NCBI RefSeq assembly: GCF_014898095.1
Contig: NZ_CP062946.1
Coordinates: forward strand, 1,984,001-2,048,000
Origin: Thalassotalea sp. LPB0316
GTDB lineage: Bacteria > Pseudomonadota > Gammaproteobacteria > Enterobacterales > Alteromonadaceae
DNA length: 64,000 nucleotides
Direction of reading: 5' to 3'
Made by a program: the position numbers and the translations under genes. Shown here piece after piece: positions 19,149 through 28,953 of the stretch (positions within the stretch are counted from its first letter, which is position 1; every line of letters starts with the position of its first letter). The notes under the pieces are model-generated. The model was not told the DNA's origin. It did no database searches and worked only from the letters and a program-made list of their open reading frames with translations.

Positions 19149-19173
19149 CTCGAGGTGTTTTAGTCGAGAATCT
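19149..19173 (-). repeat. REP-like hairpin, decayed copy
   Basis: CTCGAGGTGTTTTAGTCGAG followed by AATCT is the reverse complement of the 17.5-kb hairpin consensus with several arm changes (CTCGAG in place of CCCGAG, TCGAGAAT in place of TCGGGAAT). Confidence 0.65.
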
Positions 19174-19203
19174 CTGCAGCGTTAATAGCGCTGACTTACC
19201 GGG

Positions 19204-19374
19204 TTAACTATCGTCTTTTTCTTCTTCTGCCTCGAGTGCTTTTTTACGAGCAGCCACTTTAGCTTTTTGCTCATCGGTTAAATGAAATTTAGTCGCCGAT
19301 TGTTTAAGTAATAATATACCGCTAACAACAGTTCCTAATACGATGACAATTAACAGAATTTCTTGCCAAGTCAT
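19204..19374 (-). CDS. Small single-pass membrane protein, DUF2897-like
   Basis: A 56-residue protein: one transmembrane helix at about residues 6-24 (ILLIVIVLGTVVSGILLL), then a charged helical tail (DEQKAKVAARKKALEAEEEK). The arrangement resembles the short DUF2897 family, of unknown function; that match is from memory of the pattern and is uncertain. The start at ATG 19374 has GAGG about ten bases upstream; an open extension to 19452 lacks one. No neighbour suggests a role. Confidence 0.65.
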   Translation of the reverse strand: MTWQEILLIVIVLGTVVSGILLLKQSATKFHLTDEQKAKVAARKKALEAEEEKDDS

Positions 19375-19573
19375 GTTCACCCCTCGAGTGTGTTTGTTTT
19401 TTTTTATATGTTTGCAACACTGACTAGTCAAATCAAAAAAAACCGCAATCAATTACTAATTATTGATAGCAAAATATCAATATTGCGTGTAACTTAGTCG
19501 AATAACTAATAATGATTACCTGATTATACGTTTAAAACAGGTAACAAAGATATAAGTTTCAACAGGATGAATT

Positions 19574-20734
19574 ATGCTAGAACGCTTGAACCTTAAGCTT
19601 CTTTTACCACAAGTGATTGTTGGTGTTTTACTTGTCTTACTACTCTCTCTCTTTACCGATGCTTCGGCACTGATTATCAGTTTACTCATTGTGATGTTAA
19701 TTGTGCAGTTTGTCGCCAGCTATATCTGCTCAAATATTTGGCTTGCTGTTCGTTTAGAGCGGTTAAAAACTTACTTAGATCAAGTCACAAGCACAGAAGA
19801 AGCGCCACAAAAGCCCCTGCGCGACGGTATTAATGACGAATTGGGACGTATCATTAATCAGCTCAGTGCGTTTATCGGCAATTTGTCTGATGTGATTAAA
19901 GAGATTCGCCAAGAGTCTGAATTGTTGAGTTCGGGTTCTACTCAGTTAGCCGAGCAAATGAGCGTTTCTTCAAATTCAGTGAATACGACGAGTCAACAGA
20001 TAGAGCAGATGGCAGATTCGATTACTGAAATCGCTAGCACTTCATCGGTGCTGTCGGAAAGCGCTTCGCAGGTAAGTGAAACCACCAGCCAAGTGATGGA
20101 TATTTTAATGCAGGGCACGCAATCGTCTAATACCAGCCAGCACACCATTGAAGCATTTGCCTCAGAAGTTAATGGTATGGCAAATGATATTGCACTATTA
20201 CAAGAAGAAAGCGCGCGTATAGGCTCTGTCTTAGATGTTATTCGCGGTATTGCTGAACAAACCAACTTGTTAGCGCTAAATGCCGCGATTGAAGCGGCTC
20301 GCGCTGGCGAGCAGGGGAGAGGCTTTGCGGTTGTTGCCGATGAAGTTCGTGCACTTGCCCACCGAACACAAGAATCAACCGTAGAAATTCAGTCGATGGT
20401 CGAAGGGCTGCAATCGAAATCAACCAATGCCGTTGATGCGATTTCTCGAGGTCAATCGCTAACTCAAGAGAGTTTAACGCACTCGCAAGAAGTGGTTAGT
20501 GCGTTAGCGAAAATTGGTGACGTTTTTGCCGAAGTTGACAACCTAACATCACAAATTGCTAGTGGCACTGAAGAGCAGCAACGCTCAACGGCTTCTATTA
20601 ACGATAATATGGCGGCAATTGTCGAACTATCGCGTGAAATTAACCACGGGTTAAGCTCGGTTAGCCAGCACGCTGAAATGCAACAAGCAACTGCAGCGGA
20701 TGTTGATAAAACATTGAACAGAATTTGTGTTTAG
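19574..20734 (+). CDS. Methyl-accepting chemotaxis protein with no periplasmic sensor domain
   Basis: A 386-residue chemoreceptor. Two closely spaced hydrophobic helices (about 11-29 and 31-51) are separated by only a few residues (TDAS), leaving no room for a periplasmic ligand domain. A short HAMP-like stretch follows, then a full signalling domain with the hallmark tip ([38 protein letters not shown]). It should couple to CheA/CheW elsewhere and probably senses an intracellular or membrane-state cue. AGGA lies seven bases before the ATG; a terminator follows. Confidence 0.92.
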   Translation: MLERLNLKLLLPQVIVGVLLVLLLSLFTDASALIISLLIVMLIVQFVASYICSNIWLAVRLERLKTYLDQVTSTEEAPQKPLRDGINDELGRIINQLSAFIGNLSDVIKEIRQESELLSSGSTQLAEQMSVSSNSVNTTSQQIEQMADSITEIASTSSVLSESASQVSETTSQVMDILMQGTQSSNTSQHTIEAFASEVNGMANDIALLQEESARIGSVLDVIRGIAEQTNLLALNAAIEAARAGEQGRGFAVVADEVRALAHRTQESTVEIQSMVEGLQSKSTNAVDAISRGQSLTQESLTHSQEVVSALAKIGDVFAEVDNLTSQIASGTEEQQRSTASINDNMAAIVELSREINHGLSSVSQHAEMQQATAADVDKTLNRICV

Positions 20735-20763
20735 GCTTTACTGTCTCAGATCTAAATAACCGT

Positions 20764-20792
20764 AAAGGCCGCAATTGATGCGGCCTTTTTTG
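20764..20792 (+). terminator. Terminator between the chemoreceptor and aguA, possibly bidirectional
   Basis: AAAGGCCGCA-ATTGA-TGCGGCCTTTTTT. On the plus strand the U-tract is strong. On the minus strand the stem is followed by TTTA only, so termination of aguA there would be weaker. Confidence 0.85.
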
Positions 20793-20801
20793 TGCTTAAC
20801 G

Positions 20802-21845
20802 TTAATTAAAATAGCCCTTTGGCAACTGCATAGTCAAGCAATGCAAACTGCCGTATTGTTCAATGATCGGTAAGCAGTTAATCGCGATGATTTCGTGCTC
20901 TGGAAAAGCTTTTGCCATTTGGCTTACGGCCAATGTGTCATTGATATCTTGATAAACAGGCACAAGTACTGCGTTGTTAATGATCAAAAAGTTAGCGTAG
21001 GTTGCTGGTAGGCGATCACCGCTTGCGTCAAATTTTGCTTCAGGTAGCGGCAGTGGCACTAGCTTAAATGGTTGCCCGTTTATCTGTCGAAAGGTTTTTA
21101 ACTCAGCTTCCATTTTCGCTAGGTCTTGATAGTGTGCGTCTTCTTGGCGGTCACACTGGGTGTAAACAATTTGATTGTTTGGCGCAAAACGGCACAGGGT
21201 GTCAATATGCGCATCGGTATCATCACCGATCAAATCGCCGTGATTAAGTATTAGCGCTTTATTTAATCCCAGCAGTGTTAATAAACGCGTGGTCAGCTCC
21301 TCTTTAGCTAACTGAGGGTTTCTATTTTGATTAAAAATACATTGGGCTGTGGTCAGTAAATGGCCTTGACCATCGCTTTCTATACCACCGCCCTCTAGCA
21401 CTAAATCAATAGTTTTACGCTCAATATGATTAAACGACGGGCTCGAAAAAAGCGCACTGTTGATCTGGTTATCGAGCGCCGCATCAAATTTGTTACCCCA
21501 ACCGTTAAAGGTAAAATCAAGCGCTTTGATTTGATTTCCTGAAGATAAGGTTATAGGCCCGTGATCTCGAGCCCACGTATCATTGGTTGGTGCGATAATA
21601 AAAGTCACACGGTTAGTGTCGGCATTTACTTGCTCAAGTAAATTGATAACATGTGCTTTAATTGCTTGGTTGTGGCAAACAATGACTAAGCGTTCAAAGC
21701 GTAAAATTGCTTGGCAAATTTCAACAAAAACGGGCTCTACTTTCGTTAGAATTGGTTGCCAATCGGTATCTGGGTGAGGCCATGTTAACATCACCGCGTC
21801 TTGCTCTGCCCACTCAGCAGGTAGTGAAAAGTGTCGTGAATTCAT
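20802..21845 (-). CDS. aguA: Agmatine deiminase
   Basis: Hydrolyses agmatine to N-carbamoylputrescine, part of arginine-to-putrescine conversion. From ATG 21845 it has 347 residues. Landmarks of the guanidino-modifying fold: TWPHPDTDW near the start, ARDHGP, LEGGGIESDG, GDDTDAHIDT, and the C-terminal nucleophile Cys in SLHCLTMQLP. A GTG at 21875 would add ten residues and overlap the upstream PilZ-like gene, but has no ribosome site. No partner aguB is nearby. Confidence 0.94.
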   Translation of the reverse strand: MNSRHFSLPAEWAEQDAVMLTWPHPDTDWQPILTKVEPVFVEICQAILRFERLVIVCHNQAIKAHVINLLEQVNADTNRVTFIIAPTNDTWARDHGPITLSSGNQIKALDFTFNGWGNKFDAALDNQINSALFSSPSFNHIERKTIDLVLEGGGIESDGQGHLLTTAQCIFNQNRNPQLAKEELTTRLLTLLGLNKALILNHGDLIGDDTDAHIDTLCRFAPNNQIVYTQCDRQEDAHYQDLAKMEAELKTFRQINGQPFKLVPLPLPEAKFDASGDRLPATYANFLIINNAVLVPVYQDINDTLAVSQMAKAFPEHEIIAINCLPIIEQYGSLHCLTMQLPKGYFN

Positions 21846-21855
21846 TAATGTTTTA

Positions 21856-22452
21856 TTACTCTTTGGCCGACTCACGGCGTTGCTTTGCTAACATTTGTAG
21901 CTCTTTAGCTTGAATGTGGAGGCTGGCGCGAACCAAAATATCTTGATCGAGCTCTCTAATTTGCTGAAATATGACGGTGTAACAAGTTTGCTCTGCTTGG
22001 CTGCCTTTTTCGATAATTTCTGCATGGCTGTAGATTGCAACATTCTCAACATCGAGAAAAATTTTCAGCTCGACCAGTTGACCAATTTGATAATCTTGCT
22101 CACTTAAAAATCTGATCCCGGAACCGCCAAACAGCACACCACTTGCTCGAGTTGATTCGTCGTCGTGTTGCTTGAGAATGTAACCCACAAGTAAGTCGAT
22201 TTTTCTCGATTGGTGTTGTAAATAATCCGTGAGCTGATTCGACACGCCGCGCATTGACTGAATTGAGCGCAAGGCGCTTTGATCAATCGATGCATTATCT
22301 GATGACAGCAGAAAAGGCACGGGAATTAAGCTTTCAAAGGTCTCTTCACTGACGGCTTTTGCTAGTGGTATAACATTGACACTAAACTCGTGAGCGATGG
22401 CAAAAAACTCTTCAAATTGCGCTAGCTTTTCGGTTTGGCTTAACTGATTCAT
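21856..22452 (-). CDS. PilZ-like domain protein (possible c-di-GMP effector)
   Basis: A 198-residue soluble protein. The N-terminal ~95 residues are helical and unrecognised. The C-terminal half (about 100-180) reads as a PilZ-type beta-barrel: ASGVLFGGSGIRFLSEQDY, then QIGQLVELKIFLD and a later hydrophobic strand pattern. The usual RxxxR and [DN]xSxxG binding motifs are only partly met (GGSGIRF; no clear RxxxR), so nucleotide binding is uncertain. It precedes aguA by ten bases, probably in one transcript. Confidence 0.55.
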   Translation of the reverse strand: MNQLSQTEKLAQFEEFFAIAHEFSVNVIPLAKAVSEETFESLIPVPFLLSSDNASIDQSALRSIQSMRGVSNQLTDYLQHQSRKIDLLVGYILKQHDDESTRASGVLFGGSGIRFLSEQDYQIGQLVELKIFLDVENVAIYSHAEIIEKGSQAEQTCYTVIFQQIRELDQDILVRASLHIQAKELQMLAKQRRESAKE

Positions 22453-22655
22453 AACTGTCCTGCTGATGTTTTTGTTTATTATAATTAAGTATTAAAACAA
22501 TCCTAGTATTTGTTTTAATTGAGTGGCGGGGAAACAGGTAGTACCGAGATAAAAATCTATGATAAGCTTGCTAAACAATAATAATACTCATTGATATAAG
22601 CTAGCATAGTAGTACAGCGCTAGTGAACACTGATAAATCGAGTCTGTTTAATTTC

Positions 22656-23882
22656 ATGTTACAACCCGTAAGTTTATTCATCGGTTTACGATACAGTAAA
22701 GCGCGCGCTAAAAGTGGTTTTGTCTCGTTTATCACGTTTTTTTCTATTATTGGTATCCTGCTCGGTGTGAGCGCGTTGATCACCGTCGTATCTGTGATGA
22801 ATGGCTTTGAAGGCGAGCTGAAAAAACGGGTTTTAGGTATCGTTCCGCATGTTGTTGTAAGCAGTGATCAAGCGATTGACAACTACCCAACACTCATCAA
22901 CCAAGCTCACCAACACCCTCGGGTAAAAAGCGTCTCACCGATTGTAGAAAGCGAAGCGCTTATTCAATCGCCATCAAGCCTAAAAGGAATTTTGCTGACC
23001 GGTATCTTACCTGATTATGAAACAACAAATATGATCAGCGAACACACCGAATACGGCGATTTTAACGCGCTTAACAAAAATGCCTATCACATAGTTATCG
23101 GCCGCTCTCTAGCCCGTCAACTCAGTGTCAACTTGGGTGACGAAGTCAGGGTCGTCTTGCCCAATAAAACACGCTTTACGCCGATGGGGCGCGTACCTGT
23201 GCAACGCGTATTTAAAGTTGTCGGATTGTTTAACGTTGGCTCGCAAATTGATGATAGTGTCGCTTATATTCATCTTGCCAAAGCAAATAGATTACTAGGC
23301 CACCCAACAAGTCGGGTAAGCCAGTTGCGCTTTTACTTAGATGATGCCTTTGTTGCTCAGCAAGTGGTCGATGATTTTGCTGAGCAACTAAGTGACTATC
23401 AGGTTAAATATTGGCAGCAATCACAAGGCGCATTGTTTAATGCGGTGAAAATGGAAAAACGCATGATGTGGTTAATGCTAAGTTTGATCGTCGCGGTTGC
23501 CGCTTTTAATATTGTTTCGGCACTTGTGATGGTCGTTATCGATAAACAAGGCGAGATCAGTATCTTGCAAACACTTGGCTTAAACCGCCTCGATATTTTA
23601 AAGATTTTTATTACTCAAGGTATGGTTAATGGTCTTTGGGGCACGTTTTTTGGTACCTTACTTGGCTTACTCGTAACTTTTAATATCAATGATCTATTAG
23701 CTGTGATGAATATCAATTTGTTCGGCGCTGCTTATGGCGACCAACAGTTGCCCATCCTTTTTCAACTTAACGATTTAGCGACGATCATTGTTGGTGCTCT
23801 CGCACTGACCTTGCTCGCTACTTTATATCCCGCGTATCGCGCATCACGCACGATGCCAGCACAGGTACTAAAACATGAATAA
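22656..23882 (+). CDS. lolC: Lipoprotein-releasing ABC transporter permease LolC
   Basis: One of the two membrane subunits that extract outer-membrane lipoproteins from the inner membrane and hand them to LolA. From ATG 22656 it has 408 residues (E. coli 399) and starts with the family's LQPVSLFIGLRY. One membrane helix near residue 25-45 (SIIGILLGVSALITVVSVM, then NGFE), a large periplasmic domain, and three C-terminal helices (FtsX fold). A GTG at 22623 is an alternative start. The stop overlaps lolD by eight bases. Confidence 0.93.
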   Translation: MLQPVSLFIGLRYSKARAKSGFVSFITFFSIIGILLGVSALITVVSVMNGFEGELKKRVLGIVPHVVVSSDQAIDNYPTLINQAHQHPRVKSVSPIVESEALIQSPSSLKGILLTGILPDYETTNMISEHTEYGDFNALNKNAYHIVIGRSLARQLSVNLGDEVRVVLPNKTRFTPMGRVPVQRVFKVVGLFNVGSQIDDSVAYIHLAKANRLLGHPTSRVSQLRFYLDDAFVAQQVVDDFAEQLSDYQVKYWQQSQGALFNAVKMEKRMMWLMLSLIVAVAAFNIVSALVMVVIDKQGEISILQTLGLNRLDILKIFITQGMVNGLWGTFFGTLLGLLVTFNINDLLAVMNINLFGAAYGDQQLPILFQLNDLATIIVGALALTLLATLYPAYRASRTMPAQVLKHE

Positions 23883-24567
23883 CGTATTAACTTGTCGAGC
23901 TTTGTCGAAAGACTATGTGCAAGGGCAAAATGTCACCTCGGTTTTAAAAGATCTCGATTTAACGGTATCGGCAGGTGAAATGGTTGCCGTTGTTGGTCGC
24001 TCGGGTTGTGGTAAAAGTACGTTTCTACATATAGCTGGTGCACTCGATAAGCCTACGAGTGGAACAGTGCAAATAAATGATGTTGATATTCATCAGTTAA
24101 GTGAAAAACAACAAGCAAAATTTCGCAATCAGCACATAGGTTTTATTTATCAATTCCATCACTTAATGATGGAGTTTAGCGCCGAAGAAAACGTGGCTAT
24201 GCCGCTGTTGATCAAAGGACTATCGGTACAACAAGCCAGTGCTAAAGCTCGTGACATGCTAACCAAAGTGGGTTTGTCGCATCGGGTTAGCCATCGTCCA
24301 GCGCAATTATCGGGCGGTGAACGCCAACGGGTCGCTATTGCACGAGCCTTGGTCAATGAGCCTGCATTAGTCTTGGCGGATGAACCAACCGGTAATCTAG
24401 ACGCTGAAAGTGCTGAACAAATTTATCAATTACTGCTGAGCTTGAATGAATCGCTTAAAACCAGTTTTGTTATTGTTACCCACGATTTATCGCTTGCCGG
24501 TAAAATGCATCGCCAATTAAGTCTCGAGCACGGTAAGTTAGCGCCGCTAACCTTATCTCAGGACTAA
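23875..24567 (+). CDS. lolD: Lipoprotein-releasing system ATP-binding protein LolD
   Basis: The ATPase of LolCDE, 230 residues (E. coli 233). Walker [11 protein letters not shown]-loop IYQFHHL, signature [15 protein letters not shown], Walker [13 protein letters not shown] and the switch His (VTHDLSLA) are all present. It overlaps lolC and stops four bases before lolE. Confidence 0.97.
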   Translation: MNNVLTCRALSKDYVQGQNVTSVLKDLDLTVSAGEMVAVVGRSGCGKSTFLHIAGALDKPTSGTVQINDVDIHQLSEKQQAKFRNQHIGFIYQFHHLMMEFSAEENVAMPLLIKGLSVQQASAKARDMLTKVGLSHRVSHRPAQLSGGERQRVAIARALVNEPALVLADEPTGNLDAESAEQIYQLLLSLNESLKTSFVIVTHDLSLAGKMHRQLSLEHGKLAPLTLSQD

Positions 24568-24571
24568 CGCT

Positions 24572-25828
24572 ATGGCGAGCTCGTTAAGTTTATTTTTAGC
24601 TAAGCGTTACTTATTTAGCCGCCACCAAAGTGGTTTTGCTGCGTTTATTTCTGCTTCATCTACCTTGGGTATTATGCTCGGTGTTTGCGTGTTAATTGTC
24701 GCGCTCTCTGCGATGAATGGCTTTGAGCGCGTGCTTGCTCAAAAGCTGCTATCGATAGTACCTCATGGTGAGTTAATCAATGTTGAAAGGCCGATGATCC
24801 AGTGGCAAGACAACATTAACCAAGCGCTTGAGCATCCGAGGGTATTAGCGGGCGCACCAGTCGTTAAATCGCAAGCGATGTTACAGAAAAAAGGCCAGTT
24901 AAAAGGCGTAGAGTTGCGCGGTGTTGATATCCGTCTAGAGCAACAAGTATCAGATATTGCACAGTACGTTAATTCGGGGAGTTGGCAGGATTTAAGCCAA
25001 GAAAATGCAATTATTATTGGCCAGGGCATTGCCAATAAACTTAGCCTATCGGTCGGTGATAAAGTACAGCTACTGTTACCTAAAATAGCTAAGCAGCAGT
25101 TTGGTCAATCCTTTCCTGCACCACAAGTGTTTAACTTAACGGTAGCCGGTACCTTTAAATTTGGTGGTGTTATTGATGATAGCCTGATTTACTTAAATTT
25201 ATCGCAAGCCCAAACAATGCTTAATTTGTCATCGGAGCAAGTACAAGGCATTCGATTAAAAGTTGATAGTATTTTTTCAGCGCCACAAATTATGCGTGAA
25301 GTGGCTAATCAAATGACGCGAGATTACGTTTATATTTACGATTGGACACGTACGCAAGGTCATTTGTTTTCAGATATTCAGCTCGTGCGCGCAGTGATGT
25401 ACCTAGCCTTGTCTATGGTGATAGCGGTGGCGAGCTTTAATATAGTGTCAACGTTAATTATGGTGGTTAATGAAAAGCGCAGTGACATTGCGATTTTATT
25501 GACCATGGGCGCAAGCCCTGCAACCATTATGAGTTGCTTTATCTTGCAAGGCTTAAGTAATGGTATTTTAGGGACACTACTCGGCACTGGGGTAGGGCTG
25601 TATTTGGCGGATAATTTAACTGAAATTGTGCGTTTGCTAGAGTCATTGTTTAACACCCAATTTTTATCGGGTGATGTCTATTTTATTAACTACATTCCTA
25701 GCCATATCGTTTCATCAGATATCATTTTTACCGTTGTTATCGCGCTTGTCATGAGTTTGATTGCGACAATTTATCCGGCGTGGCGAGCGACAAAAGTTCA
25801 ACCTGCGCAGGTGTTAGGGCAGGCTTAA
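24572..25828 (+). CDS. lolE: Lipoprotein-releasing ABC transporter permease LolE
   Basis: The second permease of LolCDE, 418 residues (E. coli 414). It starts with SLFLAKRYLFSRHQSGFAAF, has the first helix with LSAMNGFE, a periplasmic domain, and an FtsX C-terminal triple helix ending WRATKVQPAQVLG. It resembles lolC over its full length, as expected of paralogues. Last gene of the lolCDE operon; it converges with the DUF2062 gene five bases away, with no clear terminator between. Confidence 0.95.
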   Translation: MASSLSLFLAKRYLFSRHQSGFAAFISASSTLGIMLGVCVLIVALSAMNGFERVLAQKLLSIVPHGELINVERPMIQWQDNINQALEHPRVLAGAPVVKSQAMLQKKGQLKGVELRGVDIRLEQQVSDIAQYVNSGSWQDLSQENAIIIGQGIANKLSLSVGDKVQLLLPKIAKQQFGQSFPAPQVFNLTVAGTFKFGGVIDDSLIYLNLSQAQTMLNLSSEQVQGIRLKVDSIFSAPQIMREVANQMTRDYVYIYDWTRTQGHLFSDIQLVRAVMYLALSMVIAVASFNIVSTLIMVVNEKRSDIAILLTMGASPATIMSCFILQGLSNGILGTLLGTGVGLYLADNLTEIVRLLESLFNTQFLSGDVYFINYIPSHIVSSDIIFTVVIALVMSLIATIYPAWRATKVQPAQVLGQA

Positions 25829-25833
25829 CACCA

Positions 25834-26352
25834 TTACTTCTTGCGAGTTGTCTGGCGTTTTTTCCACTCTTTTGATACCGAATGACGCCATAAACTGTGA
25901 ATACCAAAATAACCAATCAAACTGAATAGCACTGCTAGGGCAGCACAGCCAACCAAAAAGGAAGGGCCAATTGTCGATAGGCTATCAATCACCCATTGCC
26001 ACGATGCTTCGAATTTAAACGCTTGTTTGGGGGTGTTCAGTAACCAAGCGCCAACCACATAACAGGCGTAGAAAATGGCAGGCATGGTAATCGGGTTGGT
26101 GATCCAAACAATAGCGACGGATAACGGTAAATTTCCGTGTACTATAATGGCAGTACCCGCGGCTAAAATCATTTGAAATGGCACTGGGATAAACGCAAAA
26201 AATAAACCAATAGCAAATGCCCGAGCAACTGAACGACGATTTAAATGCCATAAGTTGGGGTTGTGTAAAAAGTCACCAAACACCTGCAAGTGTTTATTGT
26301 TGCGAATGGTTTGATGATCTGGCATGTAGCGCTTAATAGTCTTTTTGGGCAT
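25834..26352 (-). CDS. DUF2062 membrane protein
   Basis: A 172-residue inner-membrane protein of unknown function. The DUF2062 pattern is clear: NRRSVARAFAIGLFFAFIPVPFQM, then GNLPLSVAIVWITNPIT, with three or four hydrophobic helices and a basic C-terminal tail. It converges on lolE and diverges from comEC with only 23 bases between starts. In many Alteromonadales it neighbours comEC; a functional link is not established. Confidence 0.88.
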   Translation of the reverse strand: MPKKTIKRYMPDHQTIRNNKHLQVFGDFLHNPNLWHLNRRSVARAFAIGLFFAFIPVPFQMILAAGTAIIVHGNLPLSVAIVWITNPITMPAIFYACYVVGAWLLNTPKQAFKFEASWQWVIDSLSTIGPSFLVGCAALAVLFSLIGYFGIHSLWRHSVSKEWKKRQTTRKK

Positions 26353-26375
26353 AAATAAAATGGATTTAAATCACT

Positions 26376-28895
26376 ATGGATAGGTGGTTATTTTGTTTCA
26401 TACAGGGAGCGTTATTCTCCCTATTTTTTACCGGACAACCAAGTGTTTTTTCACTTAGCTTTGTAATTATACTCAGTTTACTGTGTTTTTGTTTAAAAAA
26501 ACTGCGGATATTTGGCGTGTTCGGCTTGGGCGTGTTTTGGCTTTGCCTACATGGCTATAGTTACCATGCGATCTTTGATGATAACCAGATTGATCGATTC
26601 ACTATTCATCAAAGTAAAAGGCTCATTGAATTTGATGTCGTGGAAATTAGCCAACAAAAAGCCAGTCAACTCAAGATCACCGCTAACATTGTTAAGCTTG
26701 ATGGCCGCCCTCTAGTCAAACCTTTCACTGCTCGATTAAATTATCGAATAACATCAGAAAATAACACTGTCCAGCCAACTTTTTTTCAAGGCCAGCGTTG
26801 GCAGGCTTGCGTTAAATTAAAGCCCGCTTATGGTTTTGCTAACCCCGTTGGTTTTGCTTATCAGCGTTGGCTAAGAGAAAAAAATATTCACCTTACTGGT
26901 TATATCTATAACAAAACACCAAATACGCTAAAAGCAATAAGTACAGGGCAAACCGTTCGCCAAAAGTTGTTTACCGATGTTGCCAGCTCTATGGCAGGTT
27001 CTGCGTATCAATCAATAGTGATGGCGCTAAGCTTTGGTGAACGCTATCAAATATCTCAGGCTCAATGGCAGGTATTTCAATTAACCAACACGAGTCACCT
27101 CATTGCCATCTCTGGATTGCATATTGGCTTAGTGTTTTGGTTGCTTGTCTGGTTATTGAGTAACAGTTTTCGGATCGTCAACCATATAGTGTCCTGCTGC
27201 TTTGCTAAAAGCTATCTCACTATCAATACTCGGTGGACTGTTTATCCTGTTGTTTTACTGCTCTCGCTTTTAGGCGCTGTATTTTACGCTTATTTGGCAA
27301 ATTTCTCGATGCCGACAATTCGCGCACTTATCATGCTAGCCATTTATGTATTAGCCTTGGTGATGGCTATACACTTGAGTAAAACACGGCTTATCTTACT
27401 CACGGTGGCGGTGATTCTCTTGATTGAGCCGATGGCACTGATCAGCCCCAGTTTTTGGCTGTCGTTCTGTGCAGTGAGCTGTATCTTTTTTGTCTTGTGG
27501 CGAACGCAAGCCTGGCGAAACCGTACCAGTAAGTCGCTGCTGCTAAAATTTAATCAATTTGTCGGGTGGCGGTTAACCGATAAACAACAAGCCTATTGGC
27601 AAGTAAAACTCCACAGTGTGGTTACCTTAGTAGTGATCCAGTGTGCGCTTAGTACATTACTCGTTCCGATTACTGCGTTGTTATCACAACAAGTTTCTTT
27701 AAGTTCAGTTGCGGCTAATTTAGTCGCCGTGCCGTGGATGAGTTTTGTCGTGATCCCCTTGATTTTATTTAATGTTGTCTTGGTTATGTTAAATAGCCAG
27801 TGGCTTAATAAATGGGTTAGCCAATGGATCAGCGATACGCTCGATTTGCTTTGGCACTACCTAAGTTGGTTAGCTCAGCAAACGAGTTTAGTGTGGTCAA
27901 TAAGTAATCTTCAGTGGTTATTGATCCTTAGCGCATTATTGATTTTGTTGGCAATAAGTGTGTTTTCATATAAACGCTGGCTGTTGGTTAGCTTGGTTGT
28001 GGTTGCCTCTTTACCTTTGTTATTGACCGAGTTAACACCATGGCATAAAGGTGATTGGCAAGTAAGAGTGTTTGATGTTGGGCATGGGCTAAGTGTGCTT
28101 GTCGAACAACAGTACGGGCAAGAGCGAAGAGCGGTGTTATATGATACCGGTGCGGGTAAACCGAATGGTTTTAGCTTTGCGCAAAGTTTTATTTTGCCCT
28201 ATTTGAAATCGCGAGGGATAAAGCAACTCGATTATTTGGTATTAAGCCATAATGACAATGATCACAATGGCGGTTTTGCAGCGCTCATCTCTGGCATTAG
28301 CGTTCAGCAAGTGATTGCCTCTTATCCTGAAAAGTTGAGCTTTGCAGTGCTTGACCAAACAAAGTTAATTACCTGTGATAAAAATAAGCAGTTTGCGTGG
28401 CACGCGTTAAACATAGAGATGATCAGCCTTGCACCTAAACCTACAACAAACCCAACACTAACATCGAAAAATAAAAAGCGTAGTGACAATGACAAATCTT
28501 GTGTCATCAAAATAGGTGATGGTGAAAAGTCGATCTTATTGCCCGGTGATATTTCGAAAACGGTTGAGCTTGCGCTAGTCGAACAATATCACAATCAAGG
28601 CTTGTTAACTGCCAATGTCCTTATTGCGCCGCATCACGGCTCTAAAACCTCATCAACAACGGCATTTATCGAAGCTGTTACGCCAAATATTGTAATTTTT
28701 AGTACTGGCTATTTAAATCGCTGGAATATGCCCAATAAAGAAGTTATTAGCCGATATCAAATGTTCGACGTGGCGACATACAATACCGCTGAACTAGGAA
28801 GCATATTACTTGAGTTCGACACTCAGGCATACGCAACTAAGGTTAAGGTTAGTACGATGAAGCAAAACCTGCGGCCATATTGGCTTTTTAATTAG
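26376..28895 (+). CDS. comEC: DNA internalisation-related competence protein ComEC/Rec2
   Basis: The inner-membrane channel for single-stranded DNA in natural transformation. The 839 residues show the expected order: N-terminal helices, a soluble OB-like domain (about 70-170), the Competence helical core with HLIAISGLHIGLVFW, and a C-terminal metallo-beta-lactamase-like domain (about 560-830) with FDVGHGLSVLV, LSHNDNDHNGG, LLPGDIS and APHHGS. The metal-binding HxDxDH motif is intact. It ends 58 bases before msbA, as in other gammaproteobacteria (comEC-msbA-lpxK). Confidence 0.95.
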   Translation: MDRWLFCFIQGALFSLFFTGQPSVFSLSFVIILSLLCFCLKKLRIFGVFGLGVFWLCLHGYSYHAIFDDNQIDRFTIHQSKRLIEFDVVEISQQKASQLKITANIVKLDGRPLVKPFTARLNYRITSENNTVQPTFFQGQRWQACVKLKPAYGFANPVGFAYQRWLREKNIHLTGYIYNKTPNTLKAISTGQTVRQKLFTDVASSMAGSAYQSIVMALSFGERYQISQAQWQVFQLTNTSHLIAISGLHIGLVFWLLVWLLSNSFRIVNHIVSCCFAKSYLTINTRWTVYPVVLLLSLLGAVFYAYLANFSMPTIRALIMLAIYVLALVMAIHLSKTRLILLTVAVILLIEPMALISPSFWLSFCAVSCIFFVLWRTQAWRNRTSKSLLLKFNQFVGWRLTDKQQAYWQVKLHSVVTLVVIQCALSTLLVPITALLSQQVSLSSVAANLVAVPWMSFVVIPLILFNVVLVMLNSQWLNKWVSQWISDTLDLLWHYLSWLAQQTSLVWSISNLQWLLILSALLILLAISVFSYKRWLLVSLVVVASLPLLLTELTPWHKGDWQVRVFDVGHGLSVLVEQQYGQERRAVLYDTGAGKPNGFSFAQSFILPYLKSRGIKQLDYLVLSHNDNDHNGGFAALISGISVQQVIASYPEKLSFAVLDQTKLITCDKNKQFAWHALNIEMISLAPKPTTNPTLTSKNKKRSDNDKSCVIKIGDGEKSILLPGDISKTVELALVEQYHNQGLLTANVLIAPHHGSKTSSTTAFIEAVTPNIVIFSTGYLNRWNMPNKEVISRYQMFDVATYNTAELGSILLEFDTQAYATKVKVSTMKQNLRPYWLFN

Positions 28896-28953
28896 TTGGT
28901 ATCGTTAGGATTTAACGTTAAAATAGCGCCGTATCGAAAAATTGAGAGTGTAA

